64,000 nucleotides of DNA. Source: Neospora caninum Liverpool. Taxonomy: Eukaryota; Apicomplexa; Conoidasida; Eucoccidiorida; Sarcocystidae. A program made the position numbers and the translations under genes. The notes beneath the pieces were generated by a model. That model was not told the origin of the DNA and did not search any database. It worked only from the letters and a program-made list of their open reading frames with translations. Location of the stretch: contig NC_018398.1 of assembly GCF_000208865.1 (NCBI RefSeq), forward strand, positions 1,922,001-1,986,000, read 5' to 3'. Positions 11,062-25,418 of this stretch are shown in pieces (the stretch's first letter is position 1; each line of letters opens with the position of its first letter).

Positions 11062-14000
11062 ACTTCAGACAGGAGACAAGAACTCACAGCTTTTCGACAG
11101 GTGGCTTCACCTTTGGGTCGCGGGATCCCACTGGCGAGTGTGCGTCGTCCGTGTCTTTCTCCAGATCCAAAACGCTCAACCAGAGCAGCCAATCCCCATT
11201 GCCTTCATTGCGGCAAGACAAAGGCAGAACGAAGAGGAACGCTGCGGATAGGACCGCAGCAGAAAAGCTTGAAGACAAAGAACGTCTCGCGAAAATGCAT
11301 TGGCGACAAAGTTTCCTTCGGAATCCTCGGCTAGATCCCAACGCAGCTCCAAAGGGCCAGTGCCCGTTCAAAGTGGAGCCTGATGCGGCGGTAAGCGGTG
11401 ACGCATCGCAGGTCGCCCTTCGCCGAGAGACTGGGACGTCCACTTCTCTCACGCAAATACCTTCTGTACACGTATTTTCCACTGGACTATGGGACTACAT
11501 ACTTTTTCGACACTCGTCATACCGAGTAAAGATAGGCATTTTCAGGGGCGGGCAAGTTCAATAGTTCAACCGGCGTTAACCAAAAGTTCGAGTGAGGTGC
11601 CGCATACCTGGATTTCTTTCGACTGCCCCCAACGCCGATTCAGGGGGATTGAGGTGTCGTGCTCGGCCTACCTCGTGTATCGCCTCTAAAAAATCAAGGA
11701 AACGATAGAAAAAACATAAGATTTGTACGCATGCGTGAACCTTTCGCCCTTTGATTCCAGCCGTCCAACCTTCCATGCCATATGAGACTATGATTACCCG
11801 GTTGTGGTAAACAAGCGAGGAGACAAGACTGGTCTGTCAGTGCTCACGTGGCGCACCATCACTGTCTCTACTAGGTGGGCGATGCTAAAAAGAGCTTCGA
11901 GAAAAAATGGCCCACATTCCTGCGACGGACCCTCATTCCGGTCTTCTTACTGCCGAACACCTCGCTTGGGTTCGAACCTTCATGCAATTTGTTATGCGCT
12001 TGCAGATTTTCCATGGATTCAGGATAGGCAGCACATACAAGCAAACCATCATCTTCAGAAATACGTCAAAGTTGGGACGTCGGCTTCGGGTTGAACTCGC
12101 AGTTCCCCAAAAAGATATCCGCTTATCGCCCTTGGACTACAAGTCCTTGCCTCTTCCGCGGCGACAGACAGCTGTCTCCGCAGAAGACGCGAGTACCTGC
12201 ACAGCGAAGGGGAAAGCCTCTGCTCTCTCCAGTTTGGTCCACCACACAGGAACCATTGCCCCGGGGCTGTCCGCTCAGGTACAGGAGCAAGTCGCTTTGC
12301 AGAATTCCTGAATACGTTGATTTTCAGGACAGAATGTTCTTTTGCTTTCGTCGGAACACTGCACATGTGTAGAGACGTCATATGATTCAAACCTGAACCA
12401 AAGCGGTATACGCATTTGCTTCCGTGCCTTAAGGGACACAGCCGCACGTACAGGTGTACTCCACAGACCGAAGATACCCGTTCGAACTGCTCTCCCTCCC
12501 AACGTTTTTGCATCGATACAGGTCGAGATTCAGTTCCAGCCTACCTCTTTCGAAGACATTACTACCCAACTGCTTATGCATACTGATGTGGGGTCTTTCA
12601 GCATAGCGGTGAGCGAACTAAGCAGGGCCGGCTTGTAGCTACGTCTCAACGAGGCAACTCGCACGGCGACGTCTGCAATGTATCTGTTCTTGACTTAGCG
12701 GGGTTTGGGGGTACGCAAGCATCCGTTCCATATCTGAGAACTGGACCTTGAACTGGCGGATCATCCCAGAACGTCTTCCAGGTCATCCAGGGTCACCTGG
12801 GGTGTCGACACACCGGGCGCGATACGGTTTCTACATGCACCACGCGACCACGTCGCATGCGTTGCCTCAATCTTCATTCGCGAGGACTCTTCACCGTCAG
12901 TCTGTTTTCCACAGGATGCAGAGCGCAGCTTCCTTGACGAGTCGTACTCCCTGGCACGTGAGATAACTCACAGGGCGCGACAAACTGCTGAAGCAACCGT
13001 CGTAGAACCGTTGCATCCGGCCTCAGCGTTCCACTCTCTGCTTTCTTCTGAGTTCGTGAGAAAAAGCAGACCATGATCTCTTTCTTCAGGTACTTTGTCG
13101 ACGCGAGCTCGCTGAGCTGCCGACACTGCCTCCCGTTGTTGACTGCGGAATACGCATGGTGGGCGAGGCCGTAGAGGTGAGGTACGTCGCTGTTTTCTCT
13201 GGAGTCACCAAATGTTCACGTCCGTTCCAACGCGCGTTCTCTGTTTCTTCGAAAGGCTGACTTGTGTTTAGTCACATACCCCCCATTCCTGCCTGAAGCT
13301 TCACTCCCCTTGTACGCTGTCTTTTCGTTTGCTCCGCGATGTGCGCGGGCCGGAGAGTAGTAAAGTCCAATTGAGTCACCGAAAAAACGAACCCGTTTCA
13401 ACAGTTGTTTCTCCGTGGAGACTGTCGTGGGGGCATTCCATGTGTCTCGCCCGAAACGCCAAGTTATTGTTCGCAGACATGCCTGAGAAAGTAAGGACGG
13501 AAAACAGGGCATGCACTTGCTGTTTGCCTGTCTGCCGTTAGGATTCCTGTCCGAAACGAAGGCGGCGAAGCATCGTTCACAATCGTTCCTTTTCCAAACA
13601 ACTGCGTCTCAGGGAAGCCAGAAGCTGAACCCCCTTCCCTAGCGATCCTGAAGTCGAACACCACTCGGAACCTCACGCTTGCAGGTGACAACAGCCGCTC
13701 GTCTGAGTTGGCAACCGCGACACGTTTCAGGCGGCGAGCGTTTACCGTAGAGCCACGGAGCTTCGCTCTCAAGAAGGGAGAAATGCGAGACGTTTGCGTG
13801 CGGTTTGACAGTGAGAGAGCAGGCGTTTTCGAGGACACCTTCGTCGTACAGAGTGACTCGGGGCAAGCGTGGCCCGTGCGTACGTGCGCCAGCGCAACAT
13901 CTAGTCGAATTGAACTCGTTCAGTTCGACAACCAGCCGTGGACCATGCAGAGACTCTTTGACGCAGTGGACTGGGGTGGAAAAGAGACAAACAGAGAGCC

Positions 14001-14159
14001 TGCGTTTGAATTCCCGAAAAGCAACAGGAAAGATGAACAAGAAGAGGGACGGTGGCACTCAGAAGCCCAAGACGACATTGCATCACGAGCTCTCCCGAAA
14101 CGAATCGACTTCGGGGATGTACAGGTCAGACACCCTTGCTCGACAAACTAGACAGACAC

Positions 14160-14193
<34 letters not shown>

Positions 14194-17100
14194 TTGTAGA
14201 TGGATACAGAAGTGCGACTATAACCACTTAACACAGAGTGGGTGAGCACTATTTCATGAGTACGCATGTATATATACACATACATATCGTGGCGTTGCCA
14301 GGTTTTCACCGAGTCATGTGTAGCTATACCTCCCAGCATGCAGTCTCCACACAAACTGAACCTCACTGTAATGAGGCATTTCCCCATCGCACTGCTCACT
14401 ACACCTGATGCGTGATGACTCTTACGGGTGCTAGGATCTTCAATTGCTGAGGTTTCTGTGTCGCTTGTGCAACTAGTCGCACAGAAGATCTGTGGGCAGC
14501 CCTGGGTCTTCTCTTTTCTTTACTGAAAAAAGTACAACAGGAGTCACAGGATCCAGTGATTTTTGCCGAAAAGAATTGGTCACCACAAAAATTCAAAAGT
14601 GGTCAACAGACACTGGAGAGCCCTCGGCGAAAAAACGCTGCTCGCGATCTCGGCGTTGCAGCTCAACCAGGTCTTGAGAGTATCGGGGCGTTGAGGCGCT
14701 GTGCATCGTTTTCTGGAAAGTGGTGAACAAACAGCTTAGGTTTCAGTTCCTCGATTAGGAAGGATCTCGTAGCTGTAATAGCTTTTCATTGTACGTGGGC
14801 CGGCATGCACGCGAGCGACACAGCTGCTTAAACCGCAGTAAGTGCGTCAGAGCCTTCTTCAGCGCAGAGGCCGCGTACCGATAAAATGTTTCTCTCAGGC
14901 CGACGGGGGCGTAGCTGAGAGGACATTGCTGTTGCGGAACGGGGGCCAGCTGCCTGTCAAACTGAGATGGCGGTTACGTCCGGGCCACGCGCGAGAAGAA
15001 ACGCGTGCTCACGGAGCTAATCAACGAAGTCACTTTTCCCTCGACCCAATGAACGTTGAGCTTGCGCCTGGAGCAACACAAGAGTTCGTTTTCTCTTTCA
15101 AGCCGTACACTGAGGGTTTAGAACGCATACAAGTTGAAGCCACAGCAGAACTCGAGGTGAGAGGCCTCGCCTTTTGTCCACGTTCTGTGGCGACATTCGT
15201 CTGTGCACGCGAGTGGCACTCGAGTCACCATATACTTTAATTTGCACCACAAAAAGACAAGCACTTTCCACGGAAGAGAACCTGTACTGTTAGGACGGTC
15301 CTGTGTGGTTCCTCGGGCCACGAAAAGCTGTGGAATTCTACTCGTTGACCCCAATAGAGAGTCCGTGTGTGTTGAGTGCTCGGTCGCGCGCTCGCTGGTT
15401 CTTCCAATAGCAGGGACGCCGGTAGCAGTTCTTCTCTTCCTGTGAAGGGGAGGAGCGTATTCGCGAAGTCCTGTTCACTCCAGCCGTTTACCGTACCCTT
15501 TCACTTTGGGAATGCCTATAACCTGAACAACATGTACGTGCGCTCGCACACGAGATTTTGGTTGGAAAAACCGCGATCCCTGAAGTCGTTGCGTCTCGAT
15601 CCATGCAGCAGATCTGCGATGACGAAAGGAGTGAGACTGTGTGTGGCGCTTGAGAGAAGCAAAGGAGATTCGTACAGAATCCATTAATGAACGGCCATGG
15701 GAGTGTCTTCCTAAACTCAGGTGGCGGAGGTAACGCGCAGTTCCTTAACACTGTTGCCACAGCTGTTAGAGGAAAGGGAAGCCCTTCATGACAAGCATCT
15801 TCCGCTGCCACTCTGGGCATCGCATGTTCATTCGTGCGATCTTGGAGATGCCCTAAACGCCGGCTCAACCAATTTCGTTAGGGCGAAACTGCTGGACCTT
15901 CTTTTGCACGGCGTGCCCGTTGCGTCGAAAGCGGCTCTGCTGCCATCCTATCTAGAGCTCCAGCTGTTGCCTTGTCTCGTCCACACCGAACGCTTGCTTG
16001 TCGTTAACAACGCCTCTTGCCCAGCCCCGTTTCAGCTTTCGCCAGACACGAGGCGTTTTGAGGTCTTTCGGCACAGAGGAAAAACAGTCTACAGTGGAGG
16101 AACACCTGGCACCAGCAGCAGCGCCCCTCAAAGCGACGGGCTTCCGGGCTTTTCAGCTCAAGCCAACGACGCCGAGGACGCACATTCGCAGTGCGTTTCC
16201 CTGTCCTCCCGAGCAGCCTCTCGCGAAACTGTCCGTGGATGTTTGCTTCTTGTGGGCATGGATGAGATCGAGGAAATCACTCGACGTGGGCGTGAGCATG
16301 TAAGCAAGACTGGACGTGCTCACGCATCTTCACTGACTGGCGGCGCGCTGGAAATCTGCCACTAGATCGCGCATTCTCGTTAGGCCTGAATAGTTCAACT
16401 AATCCGTCTTGTACAAAAACAGGCAGGGGATTCGAGCAGGTCTGGGTGGGGCTGCCTGTGCGCTTTGCCGCCTCAGTTCTCTGTGGTTATCTTAGAAGTG
16501 TGTCAAGCTTCTTCCTCTCTTGTCAGGATAAGGGTGTCCGTACGAAATGCGCCTCGCCCAACAAACTGCGGTACCTAGCCAGTCTTTGTGGGTGTCTCCT
16601 TTCGACTTCTGTACGTGCTTATCTCCAGCATCATGTTTGCTTTCGTTTGGCATGCACGTCTTAGGCTTTCTAGGCATGTGCCGCACCTTTGCTTCGATGC
16701 CCGGGGCAGCACATCGAGACTCGCCTGGGCTGGTGACGGGTATCAGCGCGAACCACATGTTTGGCAATGGGGCAATGAAACCTCCTCAGGCTCCTTTTTT
16801 CCCCCTGTTGCGTGCTGCGCACTTTCTGCTTTCCAGGAAAACTCGGCGAATTCCGGACTCCCCGCAGCTGAAGCTGACGGTGCCGAGGGTGCGTGTGAGC
16901 AGGGTGAGATGTGGGGCTGGTAACCCTTTCGTCACTCTTCCTGTTAGCGAAAGTGATTCGCGTTAGGTGCACCCCTTTCCTCCGTCTACCCTTTTTTCTC
17001 TGTATTTGCGTCCGTGTGCCAGATACGCTCAAGGTCCTGGGCTACTTCGCGCTCTCGCCAAGCAACGGGATAGCTGCGGCAAACTCTTCGGTGGAACTGT

Positions 17101-20100
17101 CTCTGGCTGTATCTGTGCTCGAGTGTTCAACACTCTCTTTCGCTCTTCCCCTTCGCCTCGCTGCTGCATCGAAGGCAATCGCACAGTCGGTCGGCTGTGA
17201 AGGCTTAAGCGAAAGCGCTGAACCCGAGGCACCGCACCCGATGGAAGGCACTTCTTCTCCGCTTGTAACCGTCACCGTGTTTGTTGTCGTCAGCCCACCC
17301 CAGCTCCAGTTGCTGTCTGAGCCGACTCTGGATTTCGGCGTGGTGAGTCGAACGAAGAATCCCCGTTTGCAGAGTCCACCAAAACATTTCGAATCTTCGT
17401 CACAGTCCAACCCCTCCACACAAAAAGCCCTTCAGGCGACTCTCTTCTCTCTGGGGATCTTTGTTTTCTGGTCTACGAAAAGCAGTCTGCTCGCATAAGC
17501 ATCTTCACCGGCCTCGAACGCGAAACCATGCTGATTGGCTGTCTTGGCACACACCACAGTGCTGTTTACTCGGTTTCAAAGTATCTGAGAGACGCTGCAC
17601 CAGTATCTGAGTTCTGCCCCTCCACCGGCCGAATGAGAGCTTGCATCGCTTTTTACACATGCTAGTGCTGCAGGACTGTGGCTAGGCCTGCCGACTCCCG
17701 GAAAAGTGATGATCTCTTGAGCGCTCTCTGGTGACACATTCGGCAGGTTCGGGCGCACAGTCAAACGCGACGGCACTGCAGACTGAAGAACCCTAGCGAC
17801 GTGCCAACCGTCGCCCGCTTTCGCATCCTTCCATGCTCCTCTGGTGTCGCTGACTCGCTTCGCCACAAAGCAGCTGCTCGTGGGGCTCTGGATTCCCGTT
17901 TAACACGCGCTTCAACTCCGCCTTTTTCGAGATATTGCGACTTGATTCGTTCCAGCTACCAGGCGCCAGATGCTCCCTCCATGCCACGGGGCTGCTTCGC
18001 CCCCTGCGTTCCTGGTGCGACGGCGTCTCCCTTTGAAGGCCCGGTGCTGGATCAGCGAGGGGATCTGGGCTCTTCTACAGTGCGAGGCAGTTCCGGTGCA
18101 GGAGCTCACCGCTCCGAAAGTGCGAGAGAACAGGGTGAGAGAGCAAAGCGTTCTGCGAAGAGGGCCTGTGCAAAGTGCAGCTGCGTAATCGACGATTTCG
18201 TGGACGAACACGACAAGAAGGTTTTCAACGAGGAAGAGCACGATGGCCTGACACGAGCCGGCGTCGATGCCGTGGCGGGTTCGAGCGGCTTGGACCCCCC
18301 ACAACCCCAAGGCTGCCCGGAGTGTTTTGCAGGGCGCCATACCACGGAAACCGAGCCTTTAACTTTCTTCCCGTGCTGGGTGGTGGTTCCTGCTCACGGA
18401 GCAGCTGAGTTTGTTGTGACCCTAAACGCAAGACATCCGGATGTACTCAGCCGGGACGTTGCCGTACGTGTAGCGAATCCTTTTCCGGACAAGAGCCGGA
18501 AGCGCTCGGGACCTGAAGATGCACCAGTGGAGGGTGTTGCGAGCCTACATTTATTTGAGCGAAGCACAGGTCCTTAAACTGTCTGTGTGGGCACCCGTTA
18601 CACCTGATTAACAATCACCTTGTCCCATTCGAAGCCGGGGGGGGGGGGGGGGTTCAAGGAGACATGGCCGAGGGTAGCATGAAGCAGCTCACCTGTCCAC
18701 TCAGCGAAAATGTGTAGCAGAAACATTGTTCGGGGAGCGCCAGTGCAGAAGACAGTTTCCCCCATGTGCTTCGCGACAGTGCAACACCCTTCCGCAGCTG
18801 AAGCGACACGAAACGAGGGCAGCACACCCAAGCGTTTCTTGCAGAACAACACAGAATGAGATGCATTACCCTCAGGGAGGAGGAGTTGGAAGCGTCCTTT
18901 GTTTCCAAGGCTTCACAGTGTTCCGTTCCCGGCGTGGCTGTGCACCACTAGCTCTCGGGGATATGTGCTCGGGTCGGCAGGAGACTCTACCCCTGTCTTG
19001 AGTGTCTTCGCAGGTGGACTGGATCGGCGTGGAACGGGGTATTGTCGTGAACGTCCAAGCGACAGTCCAGCTTCCGAAGATCTGCCTCAATCGCACAGCC
19101 CTTCGGCTAGACTCCTGCTACATACACATTCCAAGACAGATCCAACAGGAGGGTGGCGCTCCCGTCTTCTTGTGCAATGAGTCTGACCTCCCGGCGACTT
19201 ACTCCTGGCAGCCTGTTTCTCTAGCGGCAGCAGAGGGAAACACTCTTGTCGCCTGCAGAGCAGCCTCCACTCCAAGCTTGAATGCATCGTTCTCGCAACG
19301 CTGCAACGAGCTAGAACCTCTCAAAATCCGTTTCAGCCCCGAATCAGGGACCCTTGCACCGCGTAGCCGACAGGCGATTCAACTCGAGGTCGTGGGTCAC
19401 AAAGCCGCTCCTCTCCTTCAGGCTGCTGCCGCGTGCATCATCTCCGGCCTCCTCAATCCTCTGTACCTCAAAGTCCAGAGTCCCTGCAAGAGCCTCCAGC
19501 TGAAGTCTGCCATTCTGGATGAGGCGCAATGGAAGCAAGGTCTACTCATTGAGCCTGGCCAAAACGTTCGCCCTGGTGTATCGATGGATCCATCCAGGAG
19601 TCGGCGTGCGAGCACCGACCCTGCGCTGGACGCTGAACCAGTTGCCGCCCAGAAGGAGACCGTACCCAGCTTCCGGAACCCGGCGGTGTGCCTGCCGGCT
19701 TCTCTGCCGGATTGTGACCAGCTGCAATCAGCTGGCCTCGCCCGGCCAACACAGATTGAAATGAAGGATAGCTGGGAGGGATGCAGTGGACGGCCCATCG
19801 TGATGGACGCAATTCAAATTCACGATCTGACTCCGGAAGAGCCAAAGCTCCTCTATCTGGTCCTCTCGAATGCGTGCAGCATTCCGGCGACCTTCTGCAT
19901 TTCCTCAGCGCGGTACGCGGCCGAGCCCATGGAAACCGGCATTCCGGCGCAGGCGCGTCGGCAGGAGGAGGAAAGCCTTTTTCGGAAGCCGCCGCAGGCG
20001 CGGGACCCACAACGCCTAGGCCATGCTGCGCGTGTGTGTGCCACATCCGAACGCGACGGCGCAGCTGGTGTGAAACTGACGCAGTCAAGACTGCAGAGGC

Positions 20101-23100
20101 ACCTCCAAGGGCTGTCGCGGCCGAAAGGGTCGTCTGTTACAAGACAAGGGAGCGCAGATAACTGGTTTGCGGGAGCTGGTGGGCGAAACCTTCCCGTTGA
20201 TGCCGCCAAGATGGTGCCGAGTGAACGAAGCATAGCCCCACTTGGTGCACCCCAGAACAGCAGACGAAATCAACATCACGGCTTGGATCTCAACACCGAA
20301 TTTACAAAGCCACCGTCCTCTGAGGTCAGCCCTCTTTTGGCCTGCGAGGCAATCATCAGCGCGCCTGGCTATTTGTCGGCTGCGGGCCAGGAGCACTGTG
20401 TAGCCCTCAATGAAGAGAAGAGAAGAGCTTCCCTCCTACGGGCAGGAAACGGATTTGCCGTGTTGACTGCGCCTGCAGCGGGACGCCTGCCAGCGACCTC
20501 GACACGGTGTATATCTATCGAGTTGCTCACTGATTTGCCTGGCGTCTTCGAAGACAACCTCATTCTCGAGCTTCAGGCGCATCCCTTCGCTACCTCATCT
20601 TCCTCCGAGTCAGCATCAACCATCCAGTCAGTGTTTCAGCAAAACCTGAAGCTGCAAGTGCACTTTCCCCTTCGCGTCTCCTCTGTCGGCAACGCTCTCC
20701 TTTTTGCGCCTCACCAGCCTTCGCTCAATCTCACCGCCCAGCCGTGTCCTCTCCTGTCCGTCGTTGCCTGCATCGTGCCGCCTGGGCCGACGGAATGCTC
20801 TCCCGCAAAAGACTCGAAAGCGCTTCCTCTGCCCGGCCGAAAGCCCGCCCATAAGGCAGTCATTCCTCTCAACGCTCTCGCAGCAGCAGCCGGAGCGGCG
20901 ACGGCCGCAGCTTGCCAGCGCACGGTGCCACGCACGGCGGAACGGACGACGCACAAGGCACAGCTGTGTTGGAAGGGCCATGCCGGTCTCTCTCCACAGA
21001 ACAAGCACGTGGAGACTGGATGTATCCATTTCACCCCGATCCGCCCTCCTGTGGGCACCTTCAAGGTCTTCAATCGCAGTCCCAGCGATGTTTCTTTGCA
21101 ATGGCGGATCTTCGACCTCGATGCGTGGGATGAGCAGCGTCGCGAAGAAGCCCGCGTTCGGGAAACAAAGGCGAGAGAGGCCGAAACAGCTAGAAATGAT
21201 GGGGAAAACGCAGTAGCTGAAGTGTCGCGAGTTGCGGAGCTGGGAAGCGAGTTGCAGATACAGAGCGAACGGGCGACTAAGGGCGCTGCCTCCGCAGCCG
21301 CTTCCTGTCCGATCCCGGGTGGCGCTCCCCCCCACCCAACAGCTGATTCTCAAGCTGTCATGTCTGACTCCGCATTCCGCAGAGTGTCGGAAGTCACACT
21401 TGAAACAAGCCAAAATCCAGGTGCTTTGACAGGGGCTGACCGAGGGTTGCCGAAGTTGTGCGTTTCAGTTGATCAGCCGGCGATGCAAGGGATCACGACG
21501 AACATGGCCAACCTATCCAGAGAGAGAAGGGAAGCAAATGGGGAGCTAGCTGGGAACTCTGTGGCAGATAACGGGGAACAAGCGGGGACTGATGCAGCGC
21601 AGCATCGCTGCGAGGAAGAACAAGACACAGGTATACAGGAAGGTAGAACTAGCATGATTGACGAAGCAAAGGACAGTGCGCGTGAGACGCGTTTGAACTC
21701 GCCGGAAGCGACTCTTGTTCCGCCCAACACGTGCGCCATCGAGAACGTGTTCCAGAACAAGAGGGCCTCAATGCAGGCAAGCGGCTGGCAGAAGGATGTT
21801 TCGGAGAATTGGAGAGAGTTGGGGCAGGCTCTTCCCGTCCTTGTCTCACCGGAGCGATGTGTTATCAAAGCCAAATCGACGCAGACGTTCCGTATCACAT
21901 TTGACGGCGTGCAAGGGACTGCCCAGAAGTGTCGGTTCCGCTTGGTGGGAACGGGGTCCCACATGCCCACCGGTTCGCACTTCGTTTCCGGAGATCAAGT
22001 ACAGCCTGGGCTCCAAACATGCCGTTGCCGACGAAGGAATGAAAAACCCTCTTCATCCTGCAGTGGCCGAACTGCCTCGGCGTTTTTGGTGCACCGAGCT
22101 CCAGCATCCGCAGGAACAACGCACCACGCGTCACGACAGCAAAGTTGCGAATGTGAGGATCACCCGGAAACGGAGGTAGCCAATCTGCGAGAAGGTTCGA
22201 CAGAAGATGCCGATGATGAGGACGGGGCCTGGAGTGGGGAGTCTCGTCGTCCCGTGTCCGGTTTGGGCGATAAGCCGACAGCAGCAAGGAACGCCTTACA
22301 TCGCAGCCAGGGACGAGACGCTCCCAAAGCGAAGAGCGAGGAGCGCTCAGACAACGTCGAGGAGCAGCACGATAGTGACGGGACCGTTGGGAAGGCGTTG
22401 TGTGTCGCAGCTTCTGCGAAGCCTCCACTAACGTGTCAGGGGCAGAGACCGAGTGTTGCCGACCGCACAGCGTCTCGTGAAGCAGCCAGGAGTGCAAGGA
22501 CACCGCTACCGAAGGAGTCGGTACTTGTTCTGGATGTAAACGCCAGCTTTTATGAGCCTCGCGTGGTAGTCGAGACCTCACAGGAGCCCTCCATGAATGA
22601 CGAAGGCGGTCGGAAATCTGAAGTGCGTGTGGAACCAGACAGTTCCGGCGGCAGCTCTTGCGGGGAGGCAGCGCCGCTGTGTACGTTTACAGCAACGCCT
22701 GCGGCCGTTGGTGAGGCACGACGCGCTTCAGCAAACGGGGACGCTGATCAAAAATCCCGTTCCCCAGTCAACTACTCAGCAAGCCCCGACATACTTCGAC
22801 GCACTATGTATATCCAGAATCCCTTACCTTGCGACATTCATGCGAAGTTCCATATTGAAGGAGATTACTTTAGCATCATCGAAATCAAGCTGGATAAGGA
22901 CAGTGTAGGAGAGCCTTACAATCCGGAAGTGGGGAAGGTAGGCAGATACCTTCTGCACATACCCCCCAAGGAAAGACGGAGCTTACGTAATCTCTGAAAA
23001 GACAAGCCCCCGACCCAGGCCGCAGGCAGGCAAGCACAGCCAACAGAGACCCCATAGTGTGGAACTACACATCCGGGAATCAATGTCTTTGTCGATGCAT

Positions 23101-25418
23101 GTCGGCGTACCTCAGTGTATACTAGCATAGCAGCTACTAGGGCTAGGCAGATCGACGCAGAACGACATTCTATGCTCCCTCGTAAATGAGAGGCAGCACA
23201 TCCTTAATTTCACGCTGTGTTGACCACATGCGACGGACGATCGGCTAGATTCGGGGACGTAGGTTGCAGAACATTCGATGACGCGTGCTCTAGAGGTCTG
23301 TTGCACCGTGCAGAGAGAGAGCAGTGCCTGTAGCGTGAGGCGTTCGCCACATCCCACACGAGAAAGGCTGGGGCGATGAATGAGGAGCCCGTCAACCGAA
23401 GCAGGTGTGCGGAAGGAGGCTTCGTTTATGATCGGCAAGTCGCTGATCTACATTTGATGTGATAATAATTGCGGTTAAAAACGTGTTCGCGAACGGAACC
23501 TTACTGGCATGCAAACAGTCTAGAGATGTACATTTTCGAGGACTTGGAGCTGAGCTCCGGAAGAGCTAACGTCCTTTTTTGAGAGGCTTTTTCCCATCGC
23601 AAGTAGCTCGTTCTACAATGCAGTGGTGCTTCTTGTTTTTCGTACGCAACAGTTGCTGTGCCAATATGTTGTCGATGGATTTGGCAAATGCAGGAACTGA
23701 TACTCAGACCTGGACGGAGCGGCAGACTTCATCTGGGGTTCGATCCGCCTTCCCTTTCTTTCTGGAACACACCGCCTTTGACACGTTTCCGCGCCTCCCT
23801 GGTTGCGTCGTTCCCGTCTGCCCCGTCACACGCTCCAGCACAGCGTTGGGCGTTAGCTGCTGTCTGTCGGCAGCCTGCAGTACGACTCGAGGAGTCAGCT
23901 CGAGGCTTTACTCCCGACTTCAGGCCTTTGCCTGGCACTGATTACCTAGCGGAAGGAGTCACAGGCCTCGCATGCAAGCCATCTCAGCTCCGCGTTACTT
24001 TCGGCCGAGCGCACGTCGCTGCGCGAAAAGATGTCACGCGAACAATCGTGCTCTCCAACATTTCCGTGGTGCCGGCCAAGTGGTCAATTTTCCACCTCCC
24101 CGATGACGCCGCTTACGCTACCGTTGCAAAACGCGCCGTCTCCCCGTGGAGAACTGGGCACCGCAAAACACGCACAGGAAGCCAACTCTCCGTCTGTGTA
24201 CGTGAATATCCGTCCGATTGTCCCCGTACAGAAGGCCAGTTGCAGCAGTACCTTCCGGGATGCAACTTAAAGAACAGGAGCAAAATGTTCTCCAGAGACT
24301 TTGATGCTGTGAGAAAGAGGAGCTACACAGCACAGATATTTCTTTGGAGAGAGAGCGCAGGAATGGTATACGCAGATTATCAAACCTCGTAGCGCGCTAC
24401 GCTCTCGTGGGTCCAAAACAAGCGAGCAGGCAGTTTGAAGCGGCCGCAAAGGCCTTCCCATGTGTGAGGGGAGGCAGGAGAGGCCTGTCAAGTGGACATT
24501 TCCAACAAGCGGAAAAGTTTGCAGTTTGTCCCTGTGTCTGAATGTAATCGGCGAAGCGAAGTCCGCTTCCTAATCTCGTCAAAACAGCTAGCTGCAAGGC
24601 GCGTCCTTCTTCGACTACGCTGCCGCTTGTTCTATGCTGTCCCATTCCGTGTGGTGTGCCCAGAGAAGCGCAGAGGAGCCAGCTGACGACAGATCCGCTT
24701 TCCAGTTCGAAAAAAGTGACGGTGTCCTGGCACCTTGTGATAAAGGCTCCCTGGGCAGCCTTCGCCGAGGCCTCCCCTCAGGAAAAGGCGAAAGTCAGCC
24801 AATAACCATTTTCTTCAAGTAAGGAGGCAACTGATGAGGGCGAGTTTCCCATAAGGTGCATCCTGGTGATCACGAGGACCTCCTGTTCAGTTACAATTCG
24901 AGTACCTTAAGCACATGCAGTGTTGACATAGCTACCCACTGGTTGTTTTTCCGGAGCATTCGCTGGAGAGTGTTAGCTTTATACTTTTGAACAGGGCGAG
25001 GCGCCGATCGACTGTTCAGACAAGAACGCGTCACACCACGATGCGGTGTATGCTCCTGGAATTCTGCGTCGAGGCGAATCAGCAGCAGAGGCACCACGGG
25101 TTCGTGATTCTTTGCAAGAGGTGCTGGCTGCCTGAGTAACCTGAGTCCATTTACCAGTTGTGTGTCCTCCGTGCTGAGCTGAAATATACCGCAACGCAGC
25201 AGCGAAAACCACTCCAAGGCGGCCCCACTGAGGCACCTGGAGCTGACACATGTTGATCTCTCTTTTCTGACTCCGCGTCGACCGTTCTCTAATGACGCAG
25301 GCCACGGACGGCTTCGCTGCACCGGTCCAGGTTCCGAATATACGTAGAGCATGGCCAGTCCATCGAGTTCGAGCTCGAGGGTATTGGAAGCGTCGACGAG
25401 GAAGACGATGCTTCGTAG
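11062..25418 (+). CDS. Large ASH/MSP-like domain protein of the HYDIN/CFAP class
   Basis: Exons supported by splice motifs with matching phases: ?-11390, 12006-12278, 12522-12608, 13090-13181, 13542-14124, 14899-15156, 15484-15630, 15721-16299, 16837-16888, 17023-17342, about 17800-18463, 19014-22937, 23694 to 24308 or 24365, about 24664-24818, and 25301-25418 (stop TAG). The product, roughly 2,700 aa, is a string of beta-sandwich repeats with the ASH/MSP signature: YKQTIIFRNTSKLGRRLRV, then GTIAPGLS, then VEIQFQP, later IDFGDVQ, LLLRNGGQLPVKLRW, LDFGVV, TRTIVLSNISVVPAKWSIF, ITIFFKP and RIYVEHGQSIEFELEG. Known relatives (HYDIN, CFAP47, CFAP65, CFAP74) sit on the axoneme, mainly at the central pair or associated structures. 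In a coccidian this points to the microgamete flagellum. Which CFAP orthologue it is cannot be decided by eye. The 3,924-nt exon 19014-22937 is unusually long and carries charged linkers. The 5' end and the exon around 17800 are unresolved. Confidence 0.82.
14162..14191. repeat. (TA)n microsatellite in an intron
   Basis: About 15 uninterrupted TA units just downstream of the donor at 14125, inside the intron 14125-14898 of the ASH-domain gene. Antisense and sense frames through it give meaningless Ile-Tyr runs. Confidence 0.95.
18637..18652. repeat. Homopolymer run of 16 G
   Basis: A run of G in the intron 18464-19013 of the ASH-domain gene. It is prone to length error in sequencing and to slippage in the cell. 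Confidence 0.95.

Noticed and set aside
18464..18577. Continuation of the ASH-gene frame past 18463
   Set aside because: A strong GTACGT donor at 18464 joins in phase to 19014 and restores an ASH-like strand; the read-through ends in a stop.
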